From positions 1-53,638 of the forward strand of contig LSIG01000041.1 in NCBI GenBank assembly GCA_001556125.1: a DNA stretch of 53,638 bases, written 5' to 3'. The notes under the pieces were generated by a model. The model was given only the letters and a program-made list of their open reading frames with translations, made no database searches and was not told the DNA's origin. The position numbers and the translations under genes were made by a program. Shown here piece by piece: positions 1 through 7,282 of this stretch (positions within the stretch are counted from its first letter, which is position 1; each line of letters begins with the position of its first letter). The DNA comes from Rhizobiales bacterium CCH10-E5. GTDB taxonomy: Bacteria > Pseudomonadota > Alphaproteobacteria > Rhizobiales > Beijerinckiaceae.

Positions 1-54
1 AACCGGCAATCGCCGATGACCACCCTCAGCTACACCACGCCATGGGACACGACC
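1..54 (-). mobile_element. Terminal remnant of an IS256-family element (left copy)
   Basis: These 54 bases match positions 102-155 of the 53-kb line (53102-53155), the upstream end of the complete IS256-family element, with one mismatch (C at 41 versus T). The terminal inverted repeat ends GGGACACGACC at 54. The transposase of this copy would lie on the minus strand to the left, outside the window. Both copies therefore point the same way and bracket the intervening 51.7 kb. Confidence 0.9.
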
Positions 55-364
55 GGCGTGGTTACCGGGAACGGTCTAGGACGGCGGCTCCAGGCCGCCT
101 CCGAGACGCTCTTCGAACGACCCGCAGCCGCCCGAGAGGGCGGCGCGATCCATGTCAATGGAGCGCGCGGGACGAGGCCGACCAGGCCGGTTTCGAGGAG
201 CATACGAAGGCCGGCGAGAGCCCGGCCGGAGCCCGTCGGGAGACCCCTCGGAGAGCACGGAGACGAGCGAAAGCGAGGCTCAGCGAAGATGCCTGCTGGA
301 CCCGAGAGGGGACTGCAGCAACTTTGCGGTATCGTGCCCTCTTTCTCCCTCCATGTGGGCCTGA

Positions 365-509
365 AGCGTTGTAGCTCGTCCCCTTGTCAGGCCCAAAACG
401 CTAACCCATTGAAAATGCACGTCGTAGTGCCTCTGCGAAGCCGCCTGCGATGGGTTTTGAGGGACCTTCCCACGGCTCGTTGTAGAGCCGACCTTGGCCG
501 TTGTAGGCC
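365..509. repeat. Four hairpins with a shared GTYGTA hexaloop
   Basis: Four short inverted repeats carry the same closing pair and loop, C-GTYGTA-G. They are AGC-GTTGTA-GCT (365-376), GCAC-GTCGTA-GTGC (417-430), CGGCTC-GTTGTA-GAGCCG (473-490) and GGCC-GTTGTA-GGCC (496-509). The pair next to the closing C-G is G-C, A-T, T-A and C-G in turn, so pairing is kept while sequence changes. That pattern suggests structure in RNA or single-stranded DNA. On the other strand the loop reads TACRAC. The first hairpin has only three pairs. Function is unknown. Confidence 0.6.
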
Positions 510-536
510 CGTATGGCGAAGCCAAAAAACTGCCGC

Positions 537-587
537 TTCAAGGTGATTTTGTTTTTGCGGAACGCCCATTTTCGAAATCACCTTGAA
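537..587. repeat. 13-bp perfect inverted repeat
   Basis: TTCAAGGTGATTT at 537-549 is the exact reverse complement of AAATCACCTTGAA at 575-587, with a 25-base spacer. A partial third copy (GAGGTGATC) follows at 600. No T-run follows either arm, so it is not an obvious terminator. It could be an operator, a transcript hairpin or a vestige of a small mobile element. Confidence 0.65.
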
Positions 588-626
588 ATCGGCAATCCGA
601 GGTGATCTTTGACGTTTTTCGACAGA

Positions 627-809
627 GATTCCCTCGGATCGTGGTCATTGCAGGGAATCCTGCTGAGATCACGGGATTCCCTGAAGTCAAGCGGATTCCG
701 GGGAATCTCGCGCATTGCGGGGAATCCGGGCGATTCCGGGGAATCCGCTCCTGTGAGGGAATCCTCATTCGGGCCGTTTCGGCGTCCGGCCGGAAGTGGT
801 ATGATTCCC
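627..809. promoter_or_regulatory. Array of about ten GGGAATC/GATTCCC sites
   Basis: The word (G)GGAATC(C) or its complement occurs at about 627, 653, 673 (as the palindrome GGGATTCCC), 693, 700, 719, 732, 738, 757 and 803. Two pairs form the same 14-bp palindrome, GATTCC-GG-GGAATC (694-707 and 732-745). The words alternate in strand and spacing is irregular, so this is neither a CRISPR nor a simple tandem repeat. It lies directly upstream of the gene at 898. An operator cluster, partition site or iteron-like region is the natural reading, but the binding protein is unknown. Confidence 0.6.
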
Positions 810-897
810 GACCGTGGTCCCGTCGCTTGAGTCGGGTCCTATGGGCGGCCTTTCGGGCCGCGCGTCAAGGGTCGGGAGTCGTGCCGTGTTCGCAGAG

Positions 898-1650
898 ATG
901 AGGGGCGTCGAGGAGGTCAAGCGCGCGCGTCGCGCCGCGGTCCGTTCGGTCGAGATGATCCGCGACGGCTCGCTTGCCGAGCAGGAGGTCGACTTCGCGC
1001 GGATGCTCTTCGGCGAGACCGCGGCCGAGGAGAAGCTGGCCGCCTTCGGCCTGCTCGACGATGGCGGGATCTTGGACAACCTGGTCCGTCGCGTCGAGAC
1101 GATGATCCTGTTCGAGTACCAGCGCCATCGGCCGGTCGCGGCTTTGGCGGAGCAGATCGAGCAGAGGTTCCTCGAGCTTCAACGGGTTCGCGACGAGAAG
1201 GCGCAGCGTGGCGAGGTCGCCTTGCCAGCCGGGATGCCGAGGCACGCTCCGCGTCCCGAGCGGCGGGACGTGGCCGAGCGCAACGCGCGCACGAGCCGGT
1301 CCGCGAATGCGCGCCTTTTGGCGGTTCATCTTGCGCAGCGGGCGCTCTACGAGGGCCTGAACTTGGCCTTGGCCGAGCTTGTCCGGCGCCAGGCCGATGG
1401 CGAGACGCCGCGGACGCTCGAGGACAGCGAGGCGATGCGCGCCTGCTTGGGCCATGGGCCCCTGGCGATGGGGCCCGATCATGTCGCGTCGGCCGAGGTG
1501 GCGATCAATCGCCTGCGCAAGGCGCATATGGTTGATCATCCCGAGCGGGGAGAGGCTCCCTACCTCGTCATGGTCGGCTTGTCCGATGGGACGACGCCTG
1601 AGGGTCCTGACCCTGAGTTGGCGAAGGTCGTGGGCGTCGCCGCCGAGTGA
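898..1650 (+). CDS. Hypothetical protein, 250 aa
   Basis: I do not recognise a family. The frame is open from 814 (GTG), with ATG codons at 841 and 898. I chose 898 because the preceding residues look like translated spacer, though no start has a strong ribosome binding site. The product is charged and mostly helical, rich in Arg, Glu and Ala, with no signal peptide or membrane segment. The first half looks helical and the second half (about residues 115-210) is Arg/Ala-rich. It lies between the GGGAATC array and a second unknown gene 113 bp downstream on the same strand, so the two may be co-expressed. The opposite-strand frame here is a shadow. Confidence 0.55.
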   Translation: MRGVEEVKRARRAAVRSVEMIRDGSLAEQEVDFARMLFGETAAEEKLAAFGLLDDGGILDNLVRRVETMILFEYQRHRPVAALAEQIEQRFLELQRVRDEKAQRGEVALPAGMPRHAPRPERRDVAERNARTSRSANARLLAVHLAQRALYEGLNLALAELVRRQADGETPRTLEDSEAMRACLGHGPLAMGPDHVASAEVAINRLRKAHMVDHPERGEAPYLVMVGLSDGTTPEGPDPELAKVVGVAAE

Positions 1651-1763
1651 CGGCTTGGCGAATTGCGTTAGGGTAGCGCAGTTCCGAGAGATCCCTGCCG
1701 GAACGCCCCTGTTTCCGCTATGTTCTGCACGTGAGTGCCGAATCAAGTTGCGGGAGCGGGGTC

Positions 1764-3236
1764 ATGAGCAGTTCGAATGGTGCGCTTCCCGTCGTGGCGA
1801 AGCCTGAGGTTTTCCACAAGGACGGGCGTCGCCTGTTCATCATCGACGGCGAGCCTCGGATCGCGGATGAGGATCTGGCCGAGGATCTTCAGATGGCCAG
1901 GAAGCGTAGCATCCGATGGAATCTCATCGACGCGAACCGCGACGGTCTGATGATGCTCGGCTCGATCTTTCAGATCGATCCTCAGGCCCGTCAGTTGTTG
2001 CGTCACGATCCTGATGGGGTCGTGCAACCGCCTTTCGATAAGGCTGTTGCTGAGAAGCTCCTCGATCTCTTGAAGATCGAGGGCTTGATCGATCCGTCGA
2101 AGCGCGGCGAGAAGCCCAAGATCAACTTCCTGAACGCCGAGCAGGCGAAGTTCCTGATCGTGATGTCAGGCATGCCCAAGGGGCGCGATCTCCTCGTCGA
2201 CCTGATCAAGCTGGAGAAGGCTTGGCGGGACGGCACGCTTCAGCCGGCCACTCCGGCCGTGCCGCCTCCGCCCGTCGCTCCCGCGGCGCTTCCTCCGCCG
2301 CCCCCGCCCCAGCGGGTGACGGGCATCTCGCACGATGGCGTCGTCTACGAACTGGAGGATGGCGTCCTCCACGTCATCGACGAGTCGCTCTATCGGACGG
2401 CGGGCTTCGACCCCCGTCGGATGAGGGCGCTCTTCAGCGACCTCTCTGGGGTCGGCCCCGTCCCGGACGCGGCGTCGGTGGAGGGTGCGCTCCTCCTGTC
2501 GCTCCGGCACGTCGAGCTCGTGGTCGGCGTGATGCGGCGGGACTTCGGCTCGCCGCCGGGCGTCGGCGTGAACTCGATCGTCGCGACCTTGAGGGACCAT
2601 GGGGCCGGCTATCTTCAAGTGGTGGCGGGGACGATCATCGACCCCGTCGGTCCCGACGGGGTCTCGCGCCAGTACGCGGCCGGCCGGGCCGGCGGGCCGA
2701 AGGTGTTGGCCAAGCCGCCGGTCCCGTTCCTGCGTGGCGACGATCGCCGGCTTCGGATCCGTTTCAGCGTGCTGGCGATGGCGTTCGGGATGTTCGAACG
2801 CTCGCTCGCCGAGGAGGTGCGCTTCCATCGCGCCGGTCTGCCGGGCGAGGTCTTCGAGCGTCTCGAGGTCCAGCACGGCGTCGACCTGGCCGCCTTCTAC
2901 CTCGACGAGGTCCAGGCCAAGGTCCTTGGCGACCTTCTCGGCTTGGACGCCTCTGGCGTCGTCGATCGCCTCTTCGTTGATCAGGTCGAGCTCGAGGTCG
3001 ACAACCATCGCAAGCGGATGGAGGAGCTTGCGGAGCTGGAGGCCCGTGAGGACGGCGTCCTGTCGAATCCGACGATCACCCAGACGCTGGCTGATCTGAA
3101 GGAGAAGGTCCTGGCTCTGTCGTCCCTCCAGGACGACCTTCCCCGTTTGTCGTGCGCGATCGCCGAGATCGGCGGACGCGCCGTTCCGGAGGGCGGCTAC
3201 TGGCGGCGCCTCGGGCGCGCCTTGTGGGGAAGGTGA
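1764..3236 (+). CDS. Hypothetical protein with phage Rha/antirepressor-like N-terminus, 490 aa
   Basis: Residues about 22-62 (DGEPRIADEDLAEDLQ and following) and 120-158 (FLNAEQAKFLIVMSG, then EKAWRDG) resemble the two halves of N-terminal domains in phage Rha/antirepressor-type proteins, where a short helical DNA-binding unit precedes a conserved 'L.EeQA.lL' segment. A proline-rich linker follows (about 165-183), then a 300-residue C-terminal region I do not recognise, ending in probable coiled coil (about 405-470). The start at 1764 has GGGAGCGGGG upstream; an earlier GTG at 1731 is possible. An intrinsic terminator follows. The family assignment rests on memory of motifs only. Confidence 0.6.
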   Translation: MSSSNGALPVVAKPEVFHKDGRRLFIIDGEPRIADEDLAEDLQMARKRSIRWNLIDANRDGLMMLGSIFQIDPQARQLLRHDPDGVVQPPFDKAVAEKLLDLLKIEGLIDPSKRGEKPKINFLNAEQAKFLIVMSGMPKGRDLLVDLIKLEKAWRDGTLQPATPAVPPPPVAPAALPPPPPPQRVTGISHDGVVYELEDGVLHVIDESLYRTAGFDPRRMRALFSDLSGVGPVPDAASVEGALLLSLRHVELVVGVMRRDFGSPPGVGVNSIVATLRDHGAGYLQVVAGTIIDPVGPDGVSRQYAAGRAGGPKVLAKPPVPFLRGDDRRLRIRFSVLAMAFGMFERSLAEEVRFHRAGLPGEVFERLEVQHGVDLAAFYLDEVQAKVLGDLLGLDASGVVDRLFVDQVELEVDNHRKRMEELAELEAREDGVLSNPTITQTLADLKEKVLALSSLQDDLPRLSCAIAEIGGRAVPEGGYWRRLGRALWGR

Positions 3237-3276
3237 CGGCCCCATCGTGGGGCGATGCCTGGGAGGCGATGGCGTT

Positions 3277-3312
3277 GGGGTCGGTCCGTTGAGGATCGGC
3301 CCCTTTGCTTTT
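3277..3312 (+). terminator. Intrinsic terminator after the 490-aa gene
   Basis: GGGGTCGGTCC (3277-3287) pairs with GGATCGGCCCC (3293-3303) across a GTTGA loop, 11 pairs including two G-U, followed by TTTGCTTTT. It sits 41 bases after the stop codon at 3236 and should end that transcript. Another short hairpin, GCCCC-ATCGT-GGGGC, lies at 3239-3253. Confidence 0.7.
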
Positions 3313-3710
3313 GGACGCCTTTGCCGGCGGGAGGGCTGTTCCGTCAACCCGCAGGCTGTGAAGCAGTTGACGGCTTGTGTCTGCCCTCCCCCTTATGGGC
3401 GCCTTCCCCTCTCATGCTCCCTTGATGACCTGGAGCCGTTGGGTGGCGCGGAGGCCCGGGAGGGCCGGCGCTCCTTTGTTCCGTCAGCGTCGGAGCACTC
3501 GTCGCTGCTTCCCTGAGGTCGGATCCCCTTCGCAAGGGAGGCGCGAGAAGGGCGGCGGAATGTGGGCGGCGGCGCCAACACGCCCCGCCACGTGGCATCC
3601 TGTCTGTGTCGGCACCATTTACTCTACATTGTAGAGGAAATGGTGGCCATCGATTCAGTTGAGGCTGTCTCCCGGCCGCAGCGTCTTCCAGGCGATGGTC
3701 TCGCAGCCCG
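3313..3710. other. Intergenic stretch, no convincing gene
   Basis: About 400 bases lie between the terminator and the REase-like ORF. Short frames occur on both strands but none looks like a protein. The only feature I can support is the 33-bp inverted repeat at 3613-3645, annotated separately. Confidence 0.5.
3613..3645. promoter_or_regulatory. 33-bp near-perfect inverted repeat, possible operator
   Basis: CACCATTTACTCTAC (3613-3627) and GTAGAGGAAATGGTG (3631-3645) are reverse complements with one mismatch, around a central ATT. It lies 65 bp before the first codon of the REase-like ORF and has no T-run after it. A dimeric repressor site controlling the downstream pair is plausible. The core word TCTAC/GTAGA also occurs as a palindrome at 7728-7743. 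Confidence 0.55.
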
Positions 3711-4157
3711 TTGAGACCGGAGCTGGACTTCCGGATAGCAGAAGCGCGCGTGCCCCCCGTGGGCCGCGTTGGCCGGTGTCTGGCCGTCGGCGACGTGTTC
3801 ACCTCTGGATTGACTGGCCATGTCGGCGGACGCGATGGTCTCGAAGTTGCTGTGACGGAGGAGCTGAGGGCCTTGGGCTGGGAGCCGACGGACGTCTGCG
3901 ACGCTGGGGCTTTTGGGATCGACCTTGCCATTGAGGATCCCCGAACGGGCCTGTTCGGCATCGGCATTGAATGCGACGCGCCACGCCATCCGCTCCTTGA
4001 GTGCGCCAGGGCCCGAGAAGTCTGGCGGCCGCAGGTCCTGCGCAGGTCGGTGCCAGTGCTGCACCGCGTTTCCTCGCACCGCTGGTTCCACGAGCCCGAT
4101 GTCGAGCGCGCGCGCCTTCGGACGGCCGTCGCGCACGCCTTGGGAGAGCGAACATGA
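3711..4157 (+). CDS. REase-like (MTES_1575/Vsr-type) short protein, 148 aa
   Basis: From residue about 42 on, the sequence matches the PD-(D/E)XK-like domain usually found at the C-terminus of large DUF4011-type helicases. It has a LEVAVTEELRALGWE helix, then GIDLAIEDP (Asp), then GIGIECDA (Glu and Asp), then an R-x(6)-VL helix and a HRVSSHRWF segment matching the usual 'HRIWSTDWF'. The common ECDG is ECDA here. No helicase precedes it, so it is either a stand-alone nuclease-like protein or the relic of a larger gene. Its stop overlaps the next start by 4 bases, so the two are translationally coupled. Catalytic competence is unknown. Confidence 0.6.
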   Translation: MRPELDFRIAEARVPPVGRVGRCLAVGDVFTSGLTGHVGGRDGLEVAVTEELRALGWEPTDVCDAGAFGIDLAIEDPRTGLFGIGIECDAPRHPLLECARAREVWRPQVLRRSVPVLHRVSSHRWFHEPDVERARLRTAVAHALGERT

Positions 4158-5479
4158 GCGGCCCCAAAGTCGTCAGGATCGTCACGCGCGAGGAGCACGA
4201 AGCAATCTGCAGGGGGATGCTGGCTCGTATCGACGCTGCGCTCGAGCAGTGGGCCGAGACAGGACGCCGCAATGATTGCCTAGACGCGCCGACAGTCGAG
4301 GCAGCCTGTCGGCGCCGTGACGCCCTGGCTGCGCTCGCCGCAGAGGGCAAATTCGCCGAGATGCAAGCGCAGGCTCCCGCAGAGGAATCGTTCCTGCGGT
4401 CGGACATGCGCTTCCGCCTTGAGAAGGCCGCAGCCGCCAAGGCTGCCGCGCGCACCCATGCCCGTCGACGTTGCGAAGCAGTCGAGACGTTGGGAAGGGC
4501 TGCTGCCGCCGCCGGCGTCGTCCTCTCAAATGAAGTGATGCGCGGCCTCGCTGATGGCGAAGAGGCCGCCCTTGCGGAGGGGTTCCGTGCGCTTGCCGCG
4601 AGCAGGCCGGCTTCCGGGCGAGCGAGCGCTCTGGCGGAGCAACTCAGCCGTGGTGAGGAAGCCCTGTCGTTCGCCAACTGGCTCGCCGCACAGCCGGCGG
4701 CTCCGACAGACCCCGATGTCGAGCGGATCGAAGCCCGGCTCGATGAACTGCTCGCGCTCGGCCATGTCAGAGACATCGCTTCCTTACGAACGAGGGTGAA
4801 CGAAGCCATCGAAGCCCCATCACCCCGTCGGGGATTGATCCTCGACGGGTTGGAGGTCGAAACAGGGCGGGTGCTCGCTGAAGCCCGGAAAGCCGCCGAC
4901 TTGAGAACTGCGCTGCGCGTTCTTCTGGCCGAGATGGCACAGGCAGGACTTCCGGTCGCCTCTTTCACAGTCTCCGAGGACGCTGCTGTCGTCAGCGAGG
5001 TCATTCAGGCGCGTCTCGCCACCGCTGAGGCCGTTTTGGCGAAGCATCGGGCCCACGAGGCTGCATCTGCGCGGCGCGCTGCGATCATGACCGGTCTCGC
5101 GGGCCTTGGCTACGAAGTCCGTGAAGGAATGACGACGACGTGTGTGGCGAATGGAAGTCTCGTCGTCGCCGATGCCACCCGCCCGGGGTATGGTGTGGAG
5201 GTGATCGGCACCAGTGACGGGCGGCAGTTCCAGATGCGCCCGGTGGCGTTCGACGCATCAGGCGATCCCGCGGATACCTCACGTGACAGAGACGCAGAGA
5301 CAGTCTGGTGCGGCCAGGTGTCTGAACTGTCGAGATCGTTGGCGGCTGGCGGCTGTGGCTTGGAGATCGTGCGAGCGCTTCCGGTGGGGGCGACGCCGCT
5401 AAAAAGGATCCAGATCTCCACTCGTTCCAACGCCCTAGCGGGCGAAGAGGGAGTTGCGAGAGAGCGGTCTAGACGATGA
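4154..5479 (+). CDS. Conserved-looking hypothetical protein, 441 aa (MSGPKVVRIVTREE start)
   Basis: The start at 4154 overlaps the preceding stop as ATGA; the frame is open further upstream, but MSGPKVVRIVTREE is a natural N-terminus that I have the impression of seeing in accessory-region proteins of unknown role. The protein is Ala/Glu/Arg-rich and strongly helical to about residue 345, probably with coiled coils, followed by a more globular C-terminal region (about 345-425) with mixed strands. There is no signal peptide, membrane segment, ATPase motif or catalytic signature that I can see. Coupling to the REase-like ORF suggests a joint role, for example a regulator or partner of the nuclease domain. 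That is inference only. Confidence 0.6.
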   Translation: MSGPKVVRIVTREEHEAICRGMLARIDAALEQWAETGRRNDCLDAPTVEAACRRRDALAALAAEGKFAEMQAQAPAEESFLRSDMRFRLEKAAAAKAAARTHARRRCEAVETLGRAAAAAGVVLSNEVMRGLADGEEAALAEGFRALAASRPASGRASALAEQLSRGEEALSFANWLAAQPAAPTDPDVERIEARLDELLALGHVRDIASLRTRVNEAIEAPSPRRGLILDGLEVETGRVLAEARKAADLRTALRVLLAEMAQAGLPVASFTVSEDAAVVSEVIQARLATAEAVLAKHRAHEAASARRAAIMTGLAGLGYEVREGMTTTCVANGSLVVADATRPGYGVEVIGTSDGRQFQMRPVAFDASGDPADTSRDRDAETVWCGQVSELSRSLAAGGCGLEIVRALPVGATPLKRIQISTRSNALAGEEGVARERSRR

Positions 5480-5537
5480 CGTCGGGCGACCCTTGTCCGC
5501 TGAAGACTCCCCTTTGAACCTGAATTGGATTATTTTG

Positions 5538-5568
5538 CACGAGCGTGGTCGAGCGATTCGTGCTCGTG
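5538..5568. repeat. Short inverted repeat upstream of the Rep-like gene
   Basis: CACGAGC (5538-5544) and GCTCGTG (5562-5568) are perfect complements separated by 17 bases. They lie about 105 bp before the possible Rep-like gene, next to an AT-richer patch (TGGATTATTTTG). A double-strand origin hairpin would be expected near such a gene, but seven pairs are weak evidence. Confidence 0.3.
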
Positions 5569-5671
5569 GGTGATGTGGAAGCCCTCCGTCCTATGACGTA
5601 GCCAGGCCGACAGGGGTTGGACGCCTCGCCGTGAGCGGGCGTGGCCATCTTACGGCGATCAAGCCGGATAG

Positions 5672-7174
5672 ATGGACGTGAAAGCTTATTACAAGCCATT
5701 TCAGAGTGGTTGTAACCGGACTGCGGTCGACGCCGCAGTGCAAACCGCATTGAGGGCCATCAAGAGTGATATGTATGGCTTTAATCGTCGGACGACCGCC
5801 CTGGCGCCGTTCACGGACGTCAAGGCCTTCCACCGCTACGCGTCGAGGCGGCGCGGCGAAAGAGCCATCGGCAGGCTGAAGGCCAAGCTCCCAGGATGCA
5901 AGATCTACAGACTGACCCTCACGGTCAGCACTGCCTTGTACTCCTGCCGGGTCCAGCATGCGCGGGCTCTCCGGCGGGCTGCCAGGGTCATGTTCTGTGA
6001 GATCCGATCCTCCTGCGTCGGCTTCGTGGGAGCGCTCCATGTGGATGAGCACGATTACCTCCACTGGGATGTCACGGTTCTCGTGCGTGACACTGACAGC
6101 GGCTCATTCAAGCACGCCGTGAGGGCGCACGTGCACGAGACGGGGTGGCGGAGGACGGGTATGCGGCGAGCCTATTCGTGCTACATCAAGGCTCAGGGGC
6201 TGACTGCTCGCGATCTTGAACGCAGCGTGGACTACACGCTCAAGCATGATCGCTACAAGCGGCATGCCACCCGCACGGACGCCTCCATCAGAGCGCTGGG
6301 TGTCGCCAGGGCCAGTGGATTCACCCAGGTCACCAAGTCCTTCTTCGGGTCGAGGACGCATACCCAATCGAAGTGTCTGAAAGCGAATAGGAATCAGGCT
6401 TGGAAATCCGACTCGGTCGGTGCCCAGGGAATCCCCATGACCAAAGGGACATTCGTCAGGGTATCAAGCCCGAAGCAGGGAACGGTTCCGACGAAACCTC
6501 GGCCACGGGGGAGGCCTCGGAAGATCGCTGGGAAGGCCTACCGTCGTGATCGGCTGACGCGCGTGCATCAGGCTGGGCGGAACGATATGACAAGGGCCGC
6601 GCCCAAGAGCCCCCTCTCGCCTCGGCTGAGGGCTATGCAGGGCGTCATTGGAAGGTGTGCCTGGCAGCTGTGCTCGAGCGCGACCTTCCCGCCACGCGTC
6701 GCTCTGTCGCCTCGTGAGGTAGCGTATGGGCTGACGCTGCTGCCTTCGACACAAAGCTGCAAGGGATATTGCGGTGTCTCAACTACAAATATTCTGGCTT
6801 GGCCGTCGTTTCGGCGGCGTCTGAGGAGGGCGAGCCTGGATGGCTGTGAGGTCGCCGTCGTCGAAGCACTAGGCGTGCCGACCAGTGCCCTGCGGAGAGA
6901 CATCGCCTTCAAGGTGGTAGATCGGGATCATGCTGTGTCAGCGGGACGCCCTTCAATCTCGCAAGATGCGCAACCATCACAGGTGAGATTGCTGGCCGGC
7001 TCGCCGCCCTGCGGAGGAGGCGATTGTGGGCCTTGGCCGACCGTTCTAGCAAGGTCGGAACCTCGATTTGCATCACGCGCTGTCGACCCCCGACACGACC
7101 TTCAGCGACATCGTGTATCCCAGCGAGCGCCTGCCGAACCTCGTGACAGAACGCTCATCTTGGAGTGGTGCTAG
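5672..7174 (+). CDS. Possible divergent rolling-circle Rep-like protein, 500 aa
   Basis: I see a loose match to the order of rolling-circle Rep motifs. YRLTLTVS (about 79-86) resembles motif I, LHWDVTVLV (130-138) sits where the HxHxxx metal motif would be but has HxD instead, and a VDYTLKHDRYK segment (187-197) resembles the tyrosine motif with Y188. An AT-hook-like RGRPRK lies near residue 280. The part after about residue 300 looks less protein-like and may be read-through of decayed sequence. Codon use is looser than in the nas genes. A different nucleic-acid-binding protein, or a decayed gene, is equally possible. Confidence 0.45.
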   Translation: MDVKAYYKPFQSGCNRTAVDAAVQTALRAIKSDMYGFNRRTTALAPFTDVKAFHRYASRRRGERAIGRLKAKLPGCKIYRLTLTVSTALYSCRVQHARALRRAARVMFCEIRSSCVGFVGALHVDEHDYLHWDVTVLVRDTDSGSFKHAVRAHVHETGWRRTGMRRAYSCYIKAQGLTARDLERSVDYTLKHDRYKRHATRTDASIRALGVARASGFTQVTKSFFGSRTHTQSKCLKANRNQAWKSDSVGAQGIPMTKGTFVRVSSPKQGTVPTKPRPRGRPRKIAGKAYRRDRLTRVHQAGRNDMTRAAPKSPLSPRLRAMQGVIGRCAWQLCSSATFPPRVALSPREVAYGLTLLPSTQSCKGYCGVSTTNILAWPSFRRRLRRASLDGCEVAVVEALGVPTSALRRDIAFKVVDRDHAVSAGRPSISQDAQPSQVRLLAGSPPCGGGDCGPWPTVLARSEPRFASRAVDPRHDLQRHRVSQRAPAEPRDRTLILEWC

Positions 7175-7179
7175 CCGCC

Positions 7180-7275
7180 ATGTGTCTCCTTGCCGCGACC
7201 AGCAGGGGCAAGGGCTCGGCCAAGATTGCCCAACGTCTCGGCGTGTCGCGAAATGTTCTGCGTGGAGATAAATAG
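7180..7275 (+). pseudogene. Possible HTH fragment, 31 aa
   Basis: A short frame from ATG at 7180 to TAG at 7273-7275 contains SAKIAQRLGVSRNVLRGDK. This resembles the helix-turn-helix of GcrA-like or transposase proteins ('SA.IA..LG..RNAV.GK'). It is far too short to be complete and has no family context, so I treat it as a likely gene fragment. Confidence 0.25.
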
Positions 7276-7282
7276 ATGCCAA

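Larger units (their letters stand above)
55..897. other. Long non-coding stretch with structured repeats
   Basis: About 840 bases without a convincing gene. Several frames are open by chance, but none gives a recognisable or compositionally plausible protein. What it does hold, annotated separately, is four small hairpins with near-identical hexaloops (365-509), a 13-bp inverted repeat (537-587) and a dense array of GGGAATC/GATTCCC words (627-809). The array sits just before the first plausible gene. I see no tRNA or known riboswitch in it. Confidence 0.6.

Noticed and set aside
365..509. ANTAR-type targets for the GTYGTA hairpins
   Set aside because: ANTAR loops need A at position 1 and G at position 4; these start with G, and there is no terminator or ANTAR gene nearby.
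16..546. Long plus-strand frame at the left edge
   Set aside because: It begins inside the IS256 terminus and runs through repeats with arginine-rich, low-complexity translation; no family features.
627..809. CRISPR array
   Set aside because: Repeat words are only 7-9 bp, alternate in strand and lack regular spacers or cas genes.
3247..3516. Short frame after the terminator
   Set aside because: Its start overlaps the terminator hairpin and the translation has no recognisable pattern.
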